Positions 1-10,489 of a stretch of DNA of 64,000 nt are shown piece after piece. The stretch comes from Cavia porcellus. Lineage: Eukaryota; Chordata; Mammalia; Rodentia; Caviidae. Location: positions 62,496,001 to 62,560,000 of the forward strand of contig NW_026947489.1 in NCBI RefSeq assembly GCF_034190915.1, read 5' to 3'. The translations under genes were made by a program, and so were the position numbers. The notes below the pieces were generated by a model. The model was given only the letters and a program-made list of their open reading frames with translations. It was not told where the DNA came from and did no database searches. How positions within the stretch are numbered: the first letter of the stretch is position 1; each line of letters starts with the position of its first letter.

Positions 1-1090
1 ATTCCTAAATATTTCATTTTTTTGCTTGCTAATGTGAAGAGTGCAGTTTCTCTTATTTCCCTCTCTGTGATTTTGTTGTTCGTGTATAGGAATGCTATTG
101 ATTTCTGAGTATTGATTTTGTATCCAGCCACAATACTGAATTTATTTATTGTATCTAAGAGTATTTCAATGGAGTTTAGGGGGTCTTCTATGTAGAGTAT
201 CATGTCATCTGCAAACAATGATAATTTAACTTCTTCTTTTCCTATTTTTACCCCTTTTATTTCTCTTTCTTGCCTAATTGCTCTGGCTAGTACTTCCAGT
301 ACTATATTAAATAGGAGTGGTGATAAAGGACATCCTTGTCTTGTGCCCGATTTTAAAGTAAAAGCTTTCAATTTTTGGCCATTTACTATGATGCTGGCTG
401 TTGGTTTGTCATAAATAGCCTTTATTATATTGAGGTAAAGACCATTTATTCCAATTTTCTGTAAAGTTCTTATCATGAATAAGTGTTGGACCTTATCGAA
501 GGCTTTTTCTGCATCTATAGAAATGATCATGTGATTCTTATTTTTGGCTTTATGGATATGGTGGATTACATTTATTGATTTGCATATGTTGAACCATCCT
601 TGCATTCCTGGGATGAATCCCACTTGGTCATGGTGTATAATCTTCTTGATGATTTGCTGGAACCTATTTGCCAATATTTTATTGAGGATTTTTGCATCTG
701 TGATCATTAGGGAAATGGGTCTATAGTTCTCTTTTATAGTTGGGTCTTTCTCAGGTTTTGGTACTAGAGTAATATTTGCTTCCAGGAATGACTTAGGAAG
801 GATTGCTTCCCTTTCAATTTCATTGAATAGTTTGAGGAGTGTCGGCATTAGATCTTCTTTATATTTCTTGTAGAATTCTGCAGTGAATCCATCTGGGCCT
901 GGGCTCTTCTTGGTGGGTAAGGACTTAATTACATTTTCAATTTCATTAGCAGTGATTGGGTTATTCAACAGTTTTATATCCTCTTGATCTAGCTTTGGTA
1001 CTTCATATGTTTCTAAGAATCTGTCTATTTCTTCTGTGTTATCAAACTTTTGAGAGTAGAGGTTTTCGAAATAGGTGTTGATGATCCTCT
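1..1090 (-). CDS. L1 ORF2 reverse transcriptase domain (partial, open to the edge)
   Basis: The minus strand from about 1090 to 1 reads as an uninterrupted L1 ORF2 reverse transcriptase. Visible landmarks are the KSPGPDGF block near 890, the NYRPISL block near 720, [12 protein letters not shown] near 510, [14 protein letters not shown] near 330 and the catalytic FADD motif near 215. These are the palm motifs of LINE reverse transcriptases, which copy the element's own RNA at a nicked target. The reading frame continues beyond the window. It is separated from the upstream part of ORF2 by a one-base deletion near 1095 and a nonsense codon at 1115-1117. Confidence 0.9.
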
Positions 1091-1114
1091 GTATTTTATT
1101 GGGTCTGTAGTAAT

Positions 1115-1363
1115 TTATCCTTTTTCATTTCTTATTGCATGAATTTGAGCTTTTTCTTCATTTTTTAAAATAAGGTTGGCTAGGAGCTTATCGATTTTAT
1201 TTATTCTTTCAAAGAACCAACTCTTTGATTCATTGATTCTTTGGATTGTTTTCTTAGTCTCTATTGCATTGATTTCTGCTCTGATTTTTATAATTTCCTC
1301 TCTTCTTTTGGCTTTGGGCTTGACTTGCTCTTCTTTTTCTAGCTGTTTGAGGTGTAGCATCAA
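1115..1363 (-). pseudogene. L1 ORF2 segment between endonuclease and RT, broken
   Basis: This open stretch is the charged, helical linker of L1 ORF2 between the endonuclease and the reverse transcriptase. It is rich in Lys and Glu and contains the motif [12 protein letters not shown]. It ends in a TAA where the second L1-like reading would have GAA, so a single G-to-T change created the stop. Together with the frameshift near 1370 this shows that ORF2 of this copy cannot make a full-length protein. Confidence 0.8.
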
Positions 1364-1378
1364 GTTATTTATTTGTAT

Positions 1379-2333
1379 TTATTCTGTTTTCCTGATGTGG
1401 GAACTCAGTGCAATAAATTTTCCTCTCAGGACGGCTTTCATTGCATCCCACAGATTCCAGTAAGTTGTATCTGCATTTTCATTTTCTTTTAGGTATTGTT
1501 TAATTTCTTCTTTAATTTCTTCTGTGACCCATTGATTACTCAAGAGTGTGTTATTCAGTTTCCATGTGTTTGTGGGATTTTTGCAGTATCTTTTATCATT
1601 AATTTCTAATTTCAGAGCGCTATGATCCGATAATATGCAAGGGATGATTTCAACTCTTTTGCAATTGCTTAAATATGTTCTGTGAGCTAATATATGGTCT
1701 ATCTTAGAAAATGATCCATGTACTGCTGAGAAGAATGTGTATTCTGATGTTGTTGGGTGGAACATTCTGTATATGTCTATCAAACCCATTTGTTCACAGA
1801 TGTGATTCATTTCTGTTATTTCTTTGCTCATTTTGTGTCTGGTTGATCTGTCCCTTGGTGTCAGTGGTGTATTAAGGTCTCCTGTTACAATTGTGTTACT
1901 GATAATTTAAGATTTCGTTTCTGTTAATAGTTGTTTTATATAACTGGGTGCTCTGGAGTTTGGTGCGTATGTATTTAAGATAGTTATCTCTTCCTCTTGG
2001 AGTTTTCCCCTTACGAGTATGTAGTGACCTTCTTTGTCCTTTATGGTCATTGTTGGTTTAAAGTTCACGTTGTCTGCAAACAGAATGGCTACTCCTGCTT
2101 TTTTTTTGGATTCCTGCTGCATGAAGTATTGTTTTCCATCCTTTGACTTTCAGTCTGTGAGTATCCTTCTGGGTTAGATGGGTTTCCTGTAAACAGCATA
2201 TGGTTGGATTTTGTTTCTTGATCCATTCTGCTAGTCTGTTTCTTTTGATTGGTGCATTGAGACCGTTTACATTAATGGTTATTACTGTTAAATGCTGGTT
2301 AATTGTAGGAATGTTATCTCTCTGCTGTTGCAT
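1379..2333 (-). pseudogene. L1 ORF2 endonuclease domain, frameshifted
   Basis: The minus-strand start at 2333 opens with the L1 ORF2 N-terminus; the VITINVNGLNAP motif and CCLQETHL of the apurinic-like endonuclease are visible. The frame runs to 2058, then shifts into a second frame (2122-1907) with ILFADNVNF and LNTYAPN, breaks again near 1890, and resumes at 1831-1379 with the [10 protein letters not shown] motif. The endonuclease would nick target DNA at T-rich sites. At least two frameshifts inside this domain make it non-functional in this copy. Confidence 0.88.
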
Positions 2334-2472
2334 CTTTATCTTTCTGTTCTGTTTAATTATTTGCTTTGCTTAGTGGTTTTTTCCTTTGTGTATCAAAACT
2401 GTCTTTCAATATTTTTTGCAGGGTTGGTTTGGTGTTCATGAAGTTCTTCAGCTGTTCTCTGTCATGGAAGTA

Positions 2473-3339
2473 TCATATTGCACCATCTATTTTGAATGAT
2501 AGTTTTGCAGGATATATCAGTCTTGGTTGGAAATCATTTTGCTTTAGGATCTGGAATACTTCACTCCATGCTCTTTTTGACTTTATCGTTTGTGCTGAGA
2601 AGTCTGCTGTGATTCTGATAGGTTTTCCTTTATAAGTGATCTGTCTTTTCTCTCTGACAGCTTTTAATAACCTATTCTTGTGTTGGATTTCTGGGGTGGT
2701 GATTATTATATGTCTGGGTGTAGTTTTATTTTGGTTATGACTGTTTGGAGTTCTATATGCTTCACTGATCCTGATGTCAGTTTCTGATCTCATGCTTGGG
2801 AAATTTTCAGCTATTACTTCTCTAAATATCCTCCTGACATCCTTCATGTTGTCTCCCTCTCTTTCATTAATCCCTATCATTCTTATGTTATTCTTCTTTG
2901 CATCATCTTGCAGTTGTTGAATTGTTGTTTCCTGATTCCTTGTTATTTTCAAAAGATCTTTCCTTTCCTGTTCACTAGCTGCAATCATGTCTTCAAGGTC
3001 TGAAATTCTATCTTCACTTTCATTAAGGTGGTTTTTACAACTTTCAGTGGAGTTTTTTATTTCCTGTATATCTCTGTGCATCTGCATTATGTATTCTATT
3101 TGTTTCTTATATTGCTCGTCTAGGGATTCTATCTTTTTGTTTAGTTCCTCCAATTTTTTATCTGTGTTTTCTTTAGATATATTTAGAATCTCTTTCATTT
3201 CTTTTATCATTTCTTCTTTTATCTGGGAGATTATTTCGAGTTTGAATTTCTTTAAAGCTTCCTGGAGTTGCTTGTCAATTTCAGTAGCTATTGTGTCCGA
3301 TATATGAGGTGGATGGGATATATTTTCTTCTATATACAT
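2473..3339 (-). CDS. L1 ORF1 RNA-binding protein (288 residues, both ends altered)
   Basis: This is L1 ORF1p, the trimeric RNA chaperone that coats L1 RNA in the cytoplasm. An N-terminal coiled coil rich in Lys/Glu/Ile spans roughly residues 20-125 (SEDRISDLED near its end). An RRM-like core follows, with NNIRMIGINE near residue 150, and then a basic C-terminal domain with KGKPIRITADFSAQT near 243. The true start in the second L1 of this window is an ATG 16 codons upstream of the equivalent Met; here that ATG reads ATT, so the first Met is internal. The frame also ends early after KIDGAI, where family members continue. It is open through the core but may not be functional. Confidence 0.88.
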   Translation of the reverse strand: MYIEENISHPPHISDTIATEIDKQLQEALKKFKLEIISQIKEEMIKEMKEILNISKENTDKKLEELNKKIESLDEQYKKQIEYIMQMHRDIQEIKNSTESCKNHLNESEDRISDLEDMIAASEQERKDLLKITRNQETTIQQLQDDAKKNNIRMIGINEREGDNMKDVRRIFREVIAENFPSMRSETDIRISEAYRTPNSHNQNKTTPRHIIITTPEIQHKNRLLKAVREKRQITYKGKPIRITADFSAQTIKSKRAWSEVFQILKQNDFQPRLIYPAKLSFKIDGAI

Positions 3340-3689
3340 CGCTCCTAGGGTTTCTTGAGATGGGCTGGAGGTTTGAGGTTGTAATTTGGTCTTTCATTTT
3401 GTCATTTTCCTATATTTCTGTGTTTCAAGTGTTATTTGAAAGCTTCCTCAGGATCTGTTGAAAATCCCCTTCTATGTTTGGAGCTACTGAGACTCTGGCA
3501 CCGCGCTACCCCAAGCCATTGGGCCTGCAGAACCAGTGGCCCTCCTCTGCCTGCTCAGAACTCTGCAGTTCCAGACAAGCTGGGCCTCAGGGACACTGTG
3601 CGCCCACCTGCCCCTTGGAAGCTCCACAGTTCTTCAATCGCAGCCGGGTTAGGGTACTCACCACAGGCCGCGGTTCCTCAGGAACCTGT

Positions 3690-4545
3690 GGACCCTCCCT
3701 GGTTGCAAAGATATCCACAGTCCTCCAGAAACACAGAGAGGCCGGTGAGGGCACCCCAGATCTGCCCAGCTCCTCCTCTGTACACTGATGGCTAGGCGTG
3801 GCCGCAAAACAGGCTGGGCTCGGCTGATAGTGTGGGCCGGCCCACCCGTCGGGAGCTCAGCAATTCTCCAAGTGTAACTGGAATGGGGAGGCTGATGTGG
3901 AAGCCTCAAACCCACCTCTCCCCTTCACTGCACCTGGAAGCCTGGGGGGACTCCAGCAGTCTGGGTGGAGATATCCAGAGTCCTCCAGACACGCAGGGAG
4001 GCCGGTGAGGGCACCCCAGATCTGCCCAGCTCTTCCTCTGCAGACGGATGGCCAGGAGTAGCAGCTAAACAGGCTGGGCTAGGCTGATAGTGTGGGCCCG
4101 CCCACCCGTCGGGAGCTCAGCAGTTCTCCAAGTGTAACCAGAATGGGGAGGCTGATGTGGAAGCCTCAAACCCACGTCTCCCCTTCACTGCACCTGGACG
4201 CCTGGGGGGACTCCAGCAGTCTGGGTGGAGATATCCAGAGTCCTCCAGACATGCAGAGAGGCCGGTGAGGGCACCCCAGATCTGCCCAGCTCCTCCTCTG
4301 CAGACCGATGGCCAGGAGCGGCAGCTAAACAGGCTGGGCTAGGCTGATAGTGTGGGCCCACCCACCCATCGGGAGCTCAGCAGTTCTCCAAGTGTAACCG
4401 GAATGGGAGGCTGATGTGGAAGCCTCAAACCCACCTCTCCCCTTCACTGCATCTGGAAGCCTGGGGGGACTCCAGCAGTCTGGGCGGAGATATCCAGAGT
4501 CCTCCAGACATGCAGAGAGGCCAGTGAGGGCACCCCAGATCTGCC
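3690..4545 (-). repeat. L1 5'UTR promoter monomers, ~260-bp tandem units
   Basis: Three near-identical GC-rich units lie head to tail. The anchor AAGCCTCAAACCCAC recurs at 3901, 4161 and 4420, giving periods of 260 and 259 bp. The block with CACCCCAGATCTGCC recurs at about 4011, 4271 and 4530. The unit nearest ORF1 (about 3690-3900) is more diverged, and the outermost unit is cut near 4545. Monomer arrays of this kind act as RNA polymerase II promoters in rodent L1 families. The actual activity of this array is not visible from sequence. Confidence 0.85.
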
Positions 4546-6103
4546 GATCATGCACTTTCCAGGCCTGCTCTTATGTCACTGAACTATATTCCCGGCCCTT
4601 TATTCTTTCTTTTATGTTTTCTCCATCCTTCCTCCCTCTCTATCTCCCTCTTACTCTGTTCCTTGGTATCTACCTTCCTTCTTCCCTTCTATCATTCCTT
4701 TCTTCTATTATTGATAGTATTCCTTTATAGTTTACAAATGTCTTTACTTAATTCAATTTAATTTAATTTATAAACAAATAATCAAAAAATAAGGCAGCCA
4801 TTCCTGGTTTTGTATTTTAATTAAGGTAATATTTTGAAATAGAATTAAGTTATAGGAAAGTGATATAGCTTAAGGTTGCAGATAATTTGGAAAATAAGTA
4901 TTAAAGAAAAGACAATCAGTCACAGTTTTGTGCAAGTTTGTCTAGATCCATTGTTATGAACATAGGCTTATACATAAACACAATTCCTGTGATTCCTTGT
5001 GTAACTTTTCAACTTAATTCACTTTAAAGTTTAACATCTAATAATTTTTTTAAATATACACCTGAAAGATTAAAATATATTCAGCACATGAGCAATTCTG
5101 ACTTTCATTGTGTAAAGATTTGAACCTGAGATGTGTGAATTTTTGAATTCAGAAATGGGTGAGCAGTACCAGCTTCTAGGTGCATTCCTCGGAGCCATGC
5201 TGCAGCCTCTCCTTTCTGCTACATGATGAAGAGCCCCTGATTCTTTGCCTATCTCCTGATATCTTCAGGTTTGCAATGTTCTCTAAAAATAAATTAAGGA
5301 CTATAGATTTGTGTTACTTATTGTACTTTTAAAAATAAAAGTTTGGCAAATGAAAATTTTGACAATGAATGTAGAATATATGGAATTCCCTAAATTTAGA
5401 TCAGAAAGACGCTACAAATCTTATCTTTAAATGAATATCGGTGTATTTACATTGCCAATTTAAAATTTCTCATTAGTATTTTAAAGTTATTTTACAATGT
5501 ACCATTCCAAGTAAGATATTTTATTTACACTTATCTAGCAATTATACTCATTACTTTGCTCCAAACTTGTGAGTATAAAATTTATCTATTTTGAGAAATT
5601 TAAGTGTTTTTTCTTGTGACACAAATTTCATTATTTTGGGTGTCTACAGTACAACTGGTCCATTTTAAAAATTGAGTCATTAATGTTCTAATGACATGAC
5701 AATTCCTTTATTTAAATATTTTAAAATGTAACATATTTCATATATTTCAAAATCAATGACAAAATTTTGCCTTTTATTATATCAATATTATTTCAAATCA
5801 TAATTTACTCTGCCTTCAATATCTAGAATTTATATTTGTAGATATTCCTGCTTGCATTTCTTTGTGATTAAGGTTAAGAATGTAATAAATATTCATGGCT
5901 CAATAGATTATTAGTTGTCTTCTCTCATGCCATAAATGCCTTAGTAATTTATATATTTATGTGCTCCAACTCTCTACTTTCTACTATTTATTTATTAGTA
6001 TAAGGCATAGTTTTACCTTGTACTTACTTATGTGTATTTTTATATTTTGAAAGTATATTATATCAATTTTTTGACATACCCATCTATAGAGTGTATAACT
6101 TTG
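4546..6103. other. AT-rich intergenic stretch
   Basis: A pyrimidine-rich patch (about 4575-4720) is followed by AT-rich sequence without a convincing open frame, RNA gene or recognised repeat. Confidence 0.5.
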
Positions 6104-6115
6104 AAGATAACATTT

Positions 6116-6233
6116 GGGGCTGGGGATTTAGCTCAGTGGCATAAGCACCTGCCTTGCAAGCAGGCAGTCGTGAGTTCGATCCCTGGTACTGATGAAAACG
6201 AAAAAGACAAAAAAAAAAAAAAGTTAAAAAAAA
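6116..6233 (+). mobile_element. ID-type SINE with 12-bp target duplication
   Basis: The element opens GGGGCTGGGGATTTAGCTCA, the A-box half of a tRNA-derived ID SINE. It continues through GTTCGATCCCTGG (B box) and an interrupted A-rich tail. It is flanked by perfect direct repeats AAGATAACATTT at 6104-6115 and 6234-6245, so both ends of the insertion are defined. It would be transcribed by RNA polymerase III and mobilised by L1. The middle (GGCATAAGCACCTGCCTTGC) differs from mouse and rat ID consensus as I know it. Confidence 0.93.
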
Positions 6234-6540
6234 AAGATAACATTTAAGTTGAAGAAGTTCTTTAATTTTAATTAAATTAGGGGTGTATTATTTTCTGTAT
6301 TTTGTTGGATGGAAAGCATATGGAATCTATTATCTACAGGAGGCATGCTGGTTGAACTGAATTGCACAAAGGCATTGGGCCTCCATGTATCCAGCAGCAA
6401 GGGTTGAGTATTTAAGAAACTTTGGTCCATGGTTGGGATCTGAACACATGTTATTCAGATGCTTTGTTTTCTCACTACCCTCATTTCCAAAAGGAGAGGG
6501 GACTCAAATATCAGGTGTGCCTCACATGGAAGAATAATTC

Positions 6541-6543
<3 letters not shown>

Positions 6544-6619
<76 letters not shown>
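6544..6619. repeat. (TG)n(AG)n compound microsatellite
   Basis: A run of TG dinucleotides from 6544 to 6582 passes directly into a GA run to 6619. It is a simple repeat, and the apparent open frames across it are low-complexity artefacts. Confidence 0.97.
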
Positions 6620-6624
<5 letters not shown>

Positions 6625-7179
6625 AGCTATTCCTTTTGTTGTCATAAGGTATCATCTTGTCCCTGTCATGTTTCTGCATAGCTACAGTGGTTTCATGTGG
6701 TTCCCTAACTACTGAGTATAGAGATGTGCACCTCAGTTTCACTGTCCGAGCAGCTCATCAGTATTTAAACTCAGCTGCAAGGAATGAAAGGAATTAAGAC
6801 TAAAAGTAAGAACAAAATCATCCTATTTGTAAGAAAAGAGAAAAGCTGAGGACAAAATGCTTTCCTGTGAGATGTCCATAGGGAGTTTAGAAAAGGTATT
6901 AACTAGGAGCCTTAGTGTTGAACTACCTTTAATCAGCATAATAGTCTCCATCTCAGATCCATACTAGAACCTGTCACATGAATGCTTCTTTGCACTGTCA
7001 CTGATGGAACCCAGGCCCTAAAATCCTAACCTGAGGTCGCACTGTCCAAGTGCACATTCCTAATTGGGCCAGCTGGTCCTTATTGGGCCTTAATTCTGTA
7101 ATTCATAGTTTGGTTAGGAGGAAATTACAGAGAAGTTGGACTTAGTGACTGAGCATCCGTTACATTATATATATATATA
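6620..7179. other. Intergenic, nothing recognised
   Basis: There is no coding or repeat signal that I can support. A short (TA)n run at about 7167-7178 lies directly beside the oldest ERV's LTR. Confidence 0.4.
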
Positions 7180-7623
7180 GTACCCCAAAATCAAGACCCC
7201 AAAATGCTGTTCAAAAAGTGGGGCAAGACAACTTTAAAAGAAAACAAGTGCTTTATTTAGGCTGGTACCCAGCAACACAGTGCAATGGAGTTTGCAAAGC
7301 TGTGCAACTAGGTTAGAGTTTTGGGAGGCTTATAAAGGAAAAAAACGCAAAGCAGGGGTGGAAGGGGATAAAGGTGGGAAAGGCTTTTGTTCTCTAATTG
7401 GGCCTGGGGACAGAGTTCCTTGATTAATCAGTTGCCTTTATGGGAAGTTTTGCAGCTGATGGTCAGCGAGTTCCTCCTTTACAGAACTTGACAACTTGTA
7501 GTTGGCTAATTCCAGGAACAATTGTCCATCACAAAGGGGGACAAAGGTTGACACAGAATACAGGATTACCAGGGTAAAAACACATACAGAGCAGAATGGT
7601 GGCACTTTTGTCAGAGCACAACA
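7180..7623 (-). mobile_element. LTR of the oldest nested ERV
   Basis: The minus strand from 7623 down to about 7180 aligns in layout with the LTRs at 8104-8607 and 33506-34020. It starts TGTTGTGC directly after a GTGGGGAA polypurine tract and shares the block CAACACAGTGCA read on the plus strand (7275-7286). The middle of the LTR is diverged, so this is an older or sister family. Its internal sequence begins at 7624 and is cut at 8103 by the next provirus. The 7180 boundary is approximate. Confidence 0.8.
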
Positions 7624-8103
7624 TTCCCCACTGATTTTTGTCTGTGAGTCAAATAATTGACCCATGGAAGGGATATCTGTTTATAGCCTTGTGTCTATAA
7701 GACCATTAATTTATTGGTTTGAACTCAGTCTTTAACATAGCTTATCAATTTGTTTATAATATCGGGCCTGATAGTTACACAAATGAGAATTAACAAAGGT
7801 CTTATGGCTGCCATTATTAAAGTTGTTAACCAAGGGGAAAAAGAAAAACCAACATTTAAACCAGCACTGTTTTGCCTTCCTGGCTCTCTTTCATTCTTGC
7901 AATTACTTTTTGAGTTTAGCCAGGTTTTGCCTGATGACTCCAGAATGATTGGCGTACAGACAGCAGTTTTCCTCTAAAGCTAAACAGAGATCTCCTTCTT
8001 TTAGGAATAGGAGATCTAGTCCCCATCAGTTTTGTAAAACCATCTCAGCCAGGGAACTCAAAGAATCTTCTAGCTTGGAGACAGAGTGATTGAGTGTGTC
8101 TAG
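7624..8103 (-). pseudogene. Env transmembrane remnant of the oldest ERV
   Basis: On the minus strand this stretch reads, with stops and frameshifts, as the gammaretroviral Env transmembrane subunit. The cysteine-containing ectodomain region (about 7925-8040), a hydrophobic anchor region (about 7770-7900) and then the polypurine tract and LTR follow in order. The last ~300 bp match 10772-11000 of the youngest provirus and the corresponding end of the middle provirus. Those two copies lack the ectodomain present here. The frame is broken in several places and encodes nothing usable. Confidence 0.75.
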
Positions 8104-8607
8104 TGTTGTACACTAGAAAAAAGAGCTTCGTTATATTTATATTATACCAAAATACCTGTAATGTGTCCATACTGTGTATGTGTTTTCTTTACCCCTCTGG
8201 GTGACCTAATTGATATATTAATCAATGCTCTCCTCTGTTAAGAATTGCAAAATTTTACCTAATTGATATTTTAACCATTTTGCCCTCTATAAATAACAGA
8301 TGTGGTGCTAAAATAAGCTAACAAGTGTTGTTAATTACTGCTAGACTGCTCTGTCCTCTCCTAAGGAAAATAAAGGTCTTCCTCATTAACAGTTTTCCCA
8401 ATCCACGCCCATGACCCCCTACTTTGTAAATTGTGATATGTACTTAAAGTAGGCAGGTATAGAGGAGCAACACACACACATAGCTTTTGTAATCTCCAAC
8501 TGCACTGTGTTGCTGGGCCTAGGATAAAATAAATCAGCGATGCTTTTTAAAATATGTTTTTGCTTCATTTTTTGAACTCGAGCTTGGGAGCTCGTTTGTG
8601 GATTACA
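8104..8607 (+). repeat. 5' LTR of middle provirus
   Basis: It begins TGTTGTACACTAG and ends GTGGATTACA, with TG...CA ends. It aligns end to end with 19243-19738. Both carry the block CCTAATTGATAT twice about 60 bp apart, a tandem piece inside U3. An AATAAA lies near 8527. Many differences from its partner indicate an old insertion. Confidence 0.9.
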
Positions 8608-8611
8608 TATT

Positions 8612-8628
8612 TGGGGCTCGCTCAGGAT
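8612..8628 (+). promoter_or_regulatory. Primer binding site, tRNA-Pro-like
   Basis: TGGGGCTCGCTCAGGAT begins four bases after the LTR. It resembles the proline-tRNA site common to gammaretroviruses with a few changes, and sets the strand and class of the provirus. Confidence 0.7.
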
Positions 8629-8819
8629 TAATGAGGGACCCTCCCCAAATTATTTTTTCACCAATATATCAGCTAAACATCTGTAAGTATTTGTTTTTTT
8701 GTGCCTGTTTATAATCTGAGTGCACACATTTGTAACTGCAGATGAAATGAGACAACTTCTGGGGGCCTTTTTCCCCCTTTTGTATTTTAGGGCTTTTGGG
8801 GCCCATTCGTAACTTTGTT

Positions 8820-9235
8820 TGGGTTTCGGCCCATGTGGGGGTTTTTGCCCATTTGTAATTGGATGTGCGCAATGACTGCAGACGAGCTAGGGCTCCTTCT
8901 GCACCACAATCTGGGGGCTATTGCCTGTTTGTAATGTGTGTCGATTTAGCCCATTTGGGGCTTCGGCCCATGTGTGTGGGTTTTTGGCCCATTTGGGGTT
9001 TTGGCCCATTTGGGGCTTCAGCCCATGTGTGTGGTTTCGGCCTGTTTGGGGCTTCAGCCCATGTGTGGTTCTTCGGCCCGTGTGTGTGGCTTCAGCCCTT
9101 TTGGGGCTTCGGCCCATGTGTGTGGCTTTGGCCTGTTGCTTTGACCCATGTGTGTGGTTTTAGTCCATTTGGGGCTTCAGCCCATGTGTGTGGTTTCAGC
9201 CCATTTGGGGCTTCGGCTCATCTATAACTTTGGGG
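8820..9235 (+). repeat. Degenerate tandem repeat in ERV leader
   Basis: The words GGCCCATTTGGGG, GGCTTCGGCCCATG and TGTGTGTGG recur many times with a spacing of about 25-40 bases. The open frames across it in several phases (Gly/Phe/Cys-rich) arise from the repetition and should not be read as genes. Confidence 0.85.
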
Positions 9236-9239
9236 CATT

Positions 9240-9616
9240 TTGCCAGTGTGTATTTATGTTCAATGTTTTTGTATTTTGGAAATGTCTGCCTGTTTGAATC
9301 TGTTACTAACTTTGGGGGTTTTTTTGGTCCATTTGAACTTGTTGAATTTGTTACTAACTTAGGGGCTCATTACCCATTTTTGTTGCAGGATCCATGTGCC
9401 TCATTAGACTCAAGGTTCATAGTAAAAATTATTCCCTTTAGCTCACCAAACTGTGCACAAAACAACCTCTGTTTGTGTTTTTAATGTTGGTCTTGTCTTT
9501 CGTGGTGCCTTGTTTAATGTTTTAGTCCTCAATTGTTTACTTGCAACCTCGGTATGCCTTTTAAAAAATGTATTTTTCTTTCTGGTTAAAATGTGAATAT
9601 TTGTGCACATATATAT
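9240..9616 (+). other. Middle provirus internal sequence, left of the nested insertion
   Basis: It is non-coding in appearance. The part from about 9280 matches the reverse complement of about 14640-14960 in the youngest provirus, including the GTTACTAACTTAGGGGCT block and TAGACTCAAGGTTCAT. It continues without loss at 16077 once the younger insertion and one ATAT copy are removed. Confidence 0.85.
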
Positions 9617-10171
9617 TGTAAGACCGGTGTCGCAAAGGAGACCTCAAGGACTCCGCTCTCATGTAAGAACAAAGGGGTTTTCATTATTCCATGCACACGG
9701 GGTCCTCCAAACAAGCGGGAACAGAGGGCCCCGAGTGCAGGTGAGGCAGGTGCTTTTAAGGGGAAAAAACCACAAAGCAAGCGTTTTTTTTTTTTTTTTT
9801 TTTTTTTTACAGAAGCCAATCATAGCAGTTAGAGCGGGATAGTTGGCGGTCTGTCTATTTGTGGTTGGTTAGCTCATAAGGGATGACCAGTGGGTCAGAG
9901 TTAATTAACTGTCTTGTTCTGCACAACTTATCTTTAGGACAACTGGTTTCTGTATGGTTCGAGTTTGACATGCTTTACAACCCTGATTAGCGTAATCGGC
10001 AGGCTTTATCTCTGAATTCCCTGGCACAGTGTAGCCAGAGCACATCACATTTTGCTGGTGTTTCCTTTGATCTTCCTGCAGGGCTGAGTTAGGACTGAGT
10101 CATGAGGCCCAGTTCTGTTTCTAGCTGAAAAACAGCATCTTGTTTTTAACCTTTAAATTTCTGGTCCTTCA
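9617..10171 (-). repeat. 3' LTR of youngest provirus
   Basis: It reads TGAAGGACC...GGTCTTACA on the minus strand and matches 15541-16076 throughout. The largest difference is a T run of 25 at 9784-9808 against 7 in the other LTR. Few other changes suggest a much younger insertion than the provirus it sits in. Confidence 0.95.
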
Positions 10172-10183
10172 TTCCCCCCTTTT
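10172..10183 (-). promoter_or_regulatory. Polypurine tract
   Basis: AAAAGGGGGGAA on the minus strand directly abuts the 3' LTR, the expected primer for plus-strand DNA synthesis. Confidence 0.9.
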
Positions 10184-10203
10184 GTTGTATGTTACCTCTA
10201 ATC

Positions 10204-10440
10204 CTAGAGGTTAGTCGTAGCTAAGGGAGTATATTGTTGTCTAAGGACCATTATTTTTACCTGAGAGACTTGGGAGTTAATAAACTGAGTTATGTGATTT
10301 ACAAAGAAACCTGCAGAGCCATCAAACTTGTTGACCCAAATCTGGAAACTGTATTGCTGTCCACTTAGCTCTGACAATCTCGGGAGTTCCTCTGTCAAGG
10401 TCAGGTAAAGGGTTAAACTCATACGCAAATCTCTCTGCAT
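10204..10440 (-). pseudogene. Env transmembrane C-terminal tail (second, native to this LTR family)
   Basis: A 78-codon open stretch that ends in the kind of amphipathic cytoplasmic tail seen in gammaretroviral Env, followed by the polypurine tract. It belongs with the TGAAGGACC-type LTR. It is a second env end in the same provirus: the other, at about 10890-11090, belongs to the captured family and is followed by that family's LTR remnant. The upstream ectodomain is absent, so it is a remnant only. Confidence 0.65.
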
Positions 10441-10489
10441 ACAAGCAGGTTACTTTAAACAAGTGTAAATTAATGGGCCATTCTAGTTT

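Larger units (their letters stand above)
1..4545 (-). mobile_element. LINE-1, 3' end outside window
   Basis: A long minus-strand L1 retrotransposon. Reading from 4545 downwards it holds tandem GC-rich 5' promoter units (about 3690-4545), a 5'UTR body (about 3400-3690), ORF1 (3339-2473), an inter-ORF gap and ORF2 (2333 down to the window edge). The 5' end stops abruptly inside a promoter unit near 4545, next to an unrelated CT-rich stretch, as expected of 5' truncation during target-primed reverse transcription. ORF1 is open but has lost its usual start and its last residues. ORF2 carries a stop and frameshifts before the reverse transcriptase domain. The element is therefore fairly recent but probably not able to move by itself. 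Confidence 0.95.

Noticed and set aside
3436..4730. Pro-rich open frames on both strands of the L1 promoter
   Set aside because: They are GC-rich tandem monomers of an L1 5'UTR; long frames are expected by composition.
6422..6742. Open frames across the TG/GA microsatellite
   Set aside because: Val-Cys and Arg-Glu runs are produced by the dinucleotide repeats alone.
8859..9227. Open frames rich in Gly/Phe/Cys across the ERV leader
   Set aside because: They occur in several frames and on both strands because the DNA is a tandem repeat; no start or family support.
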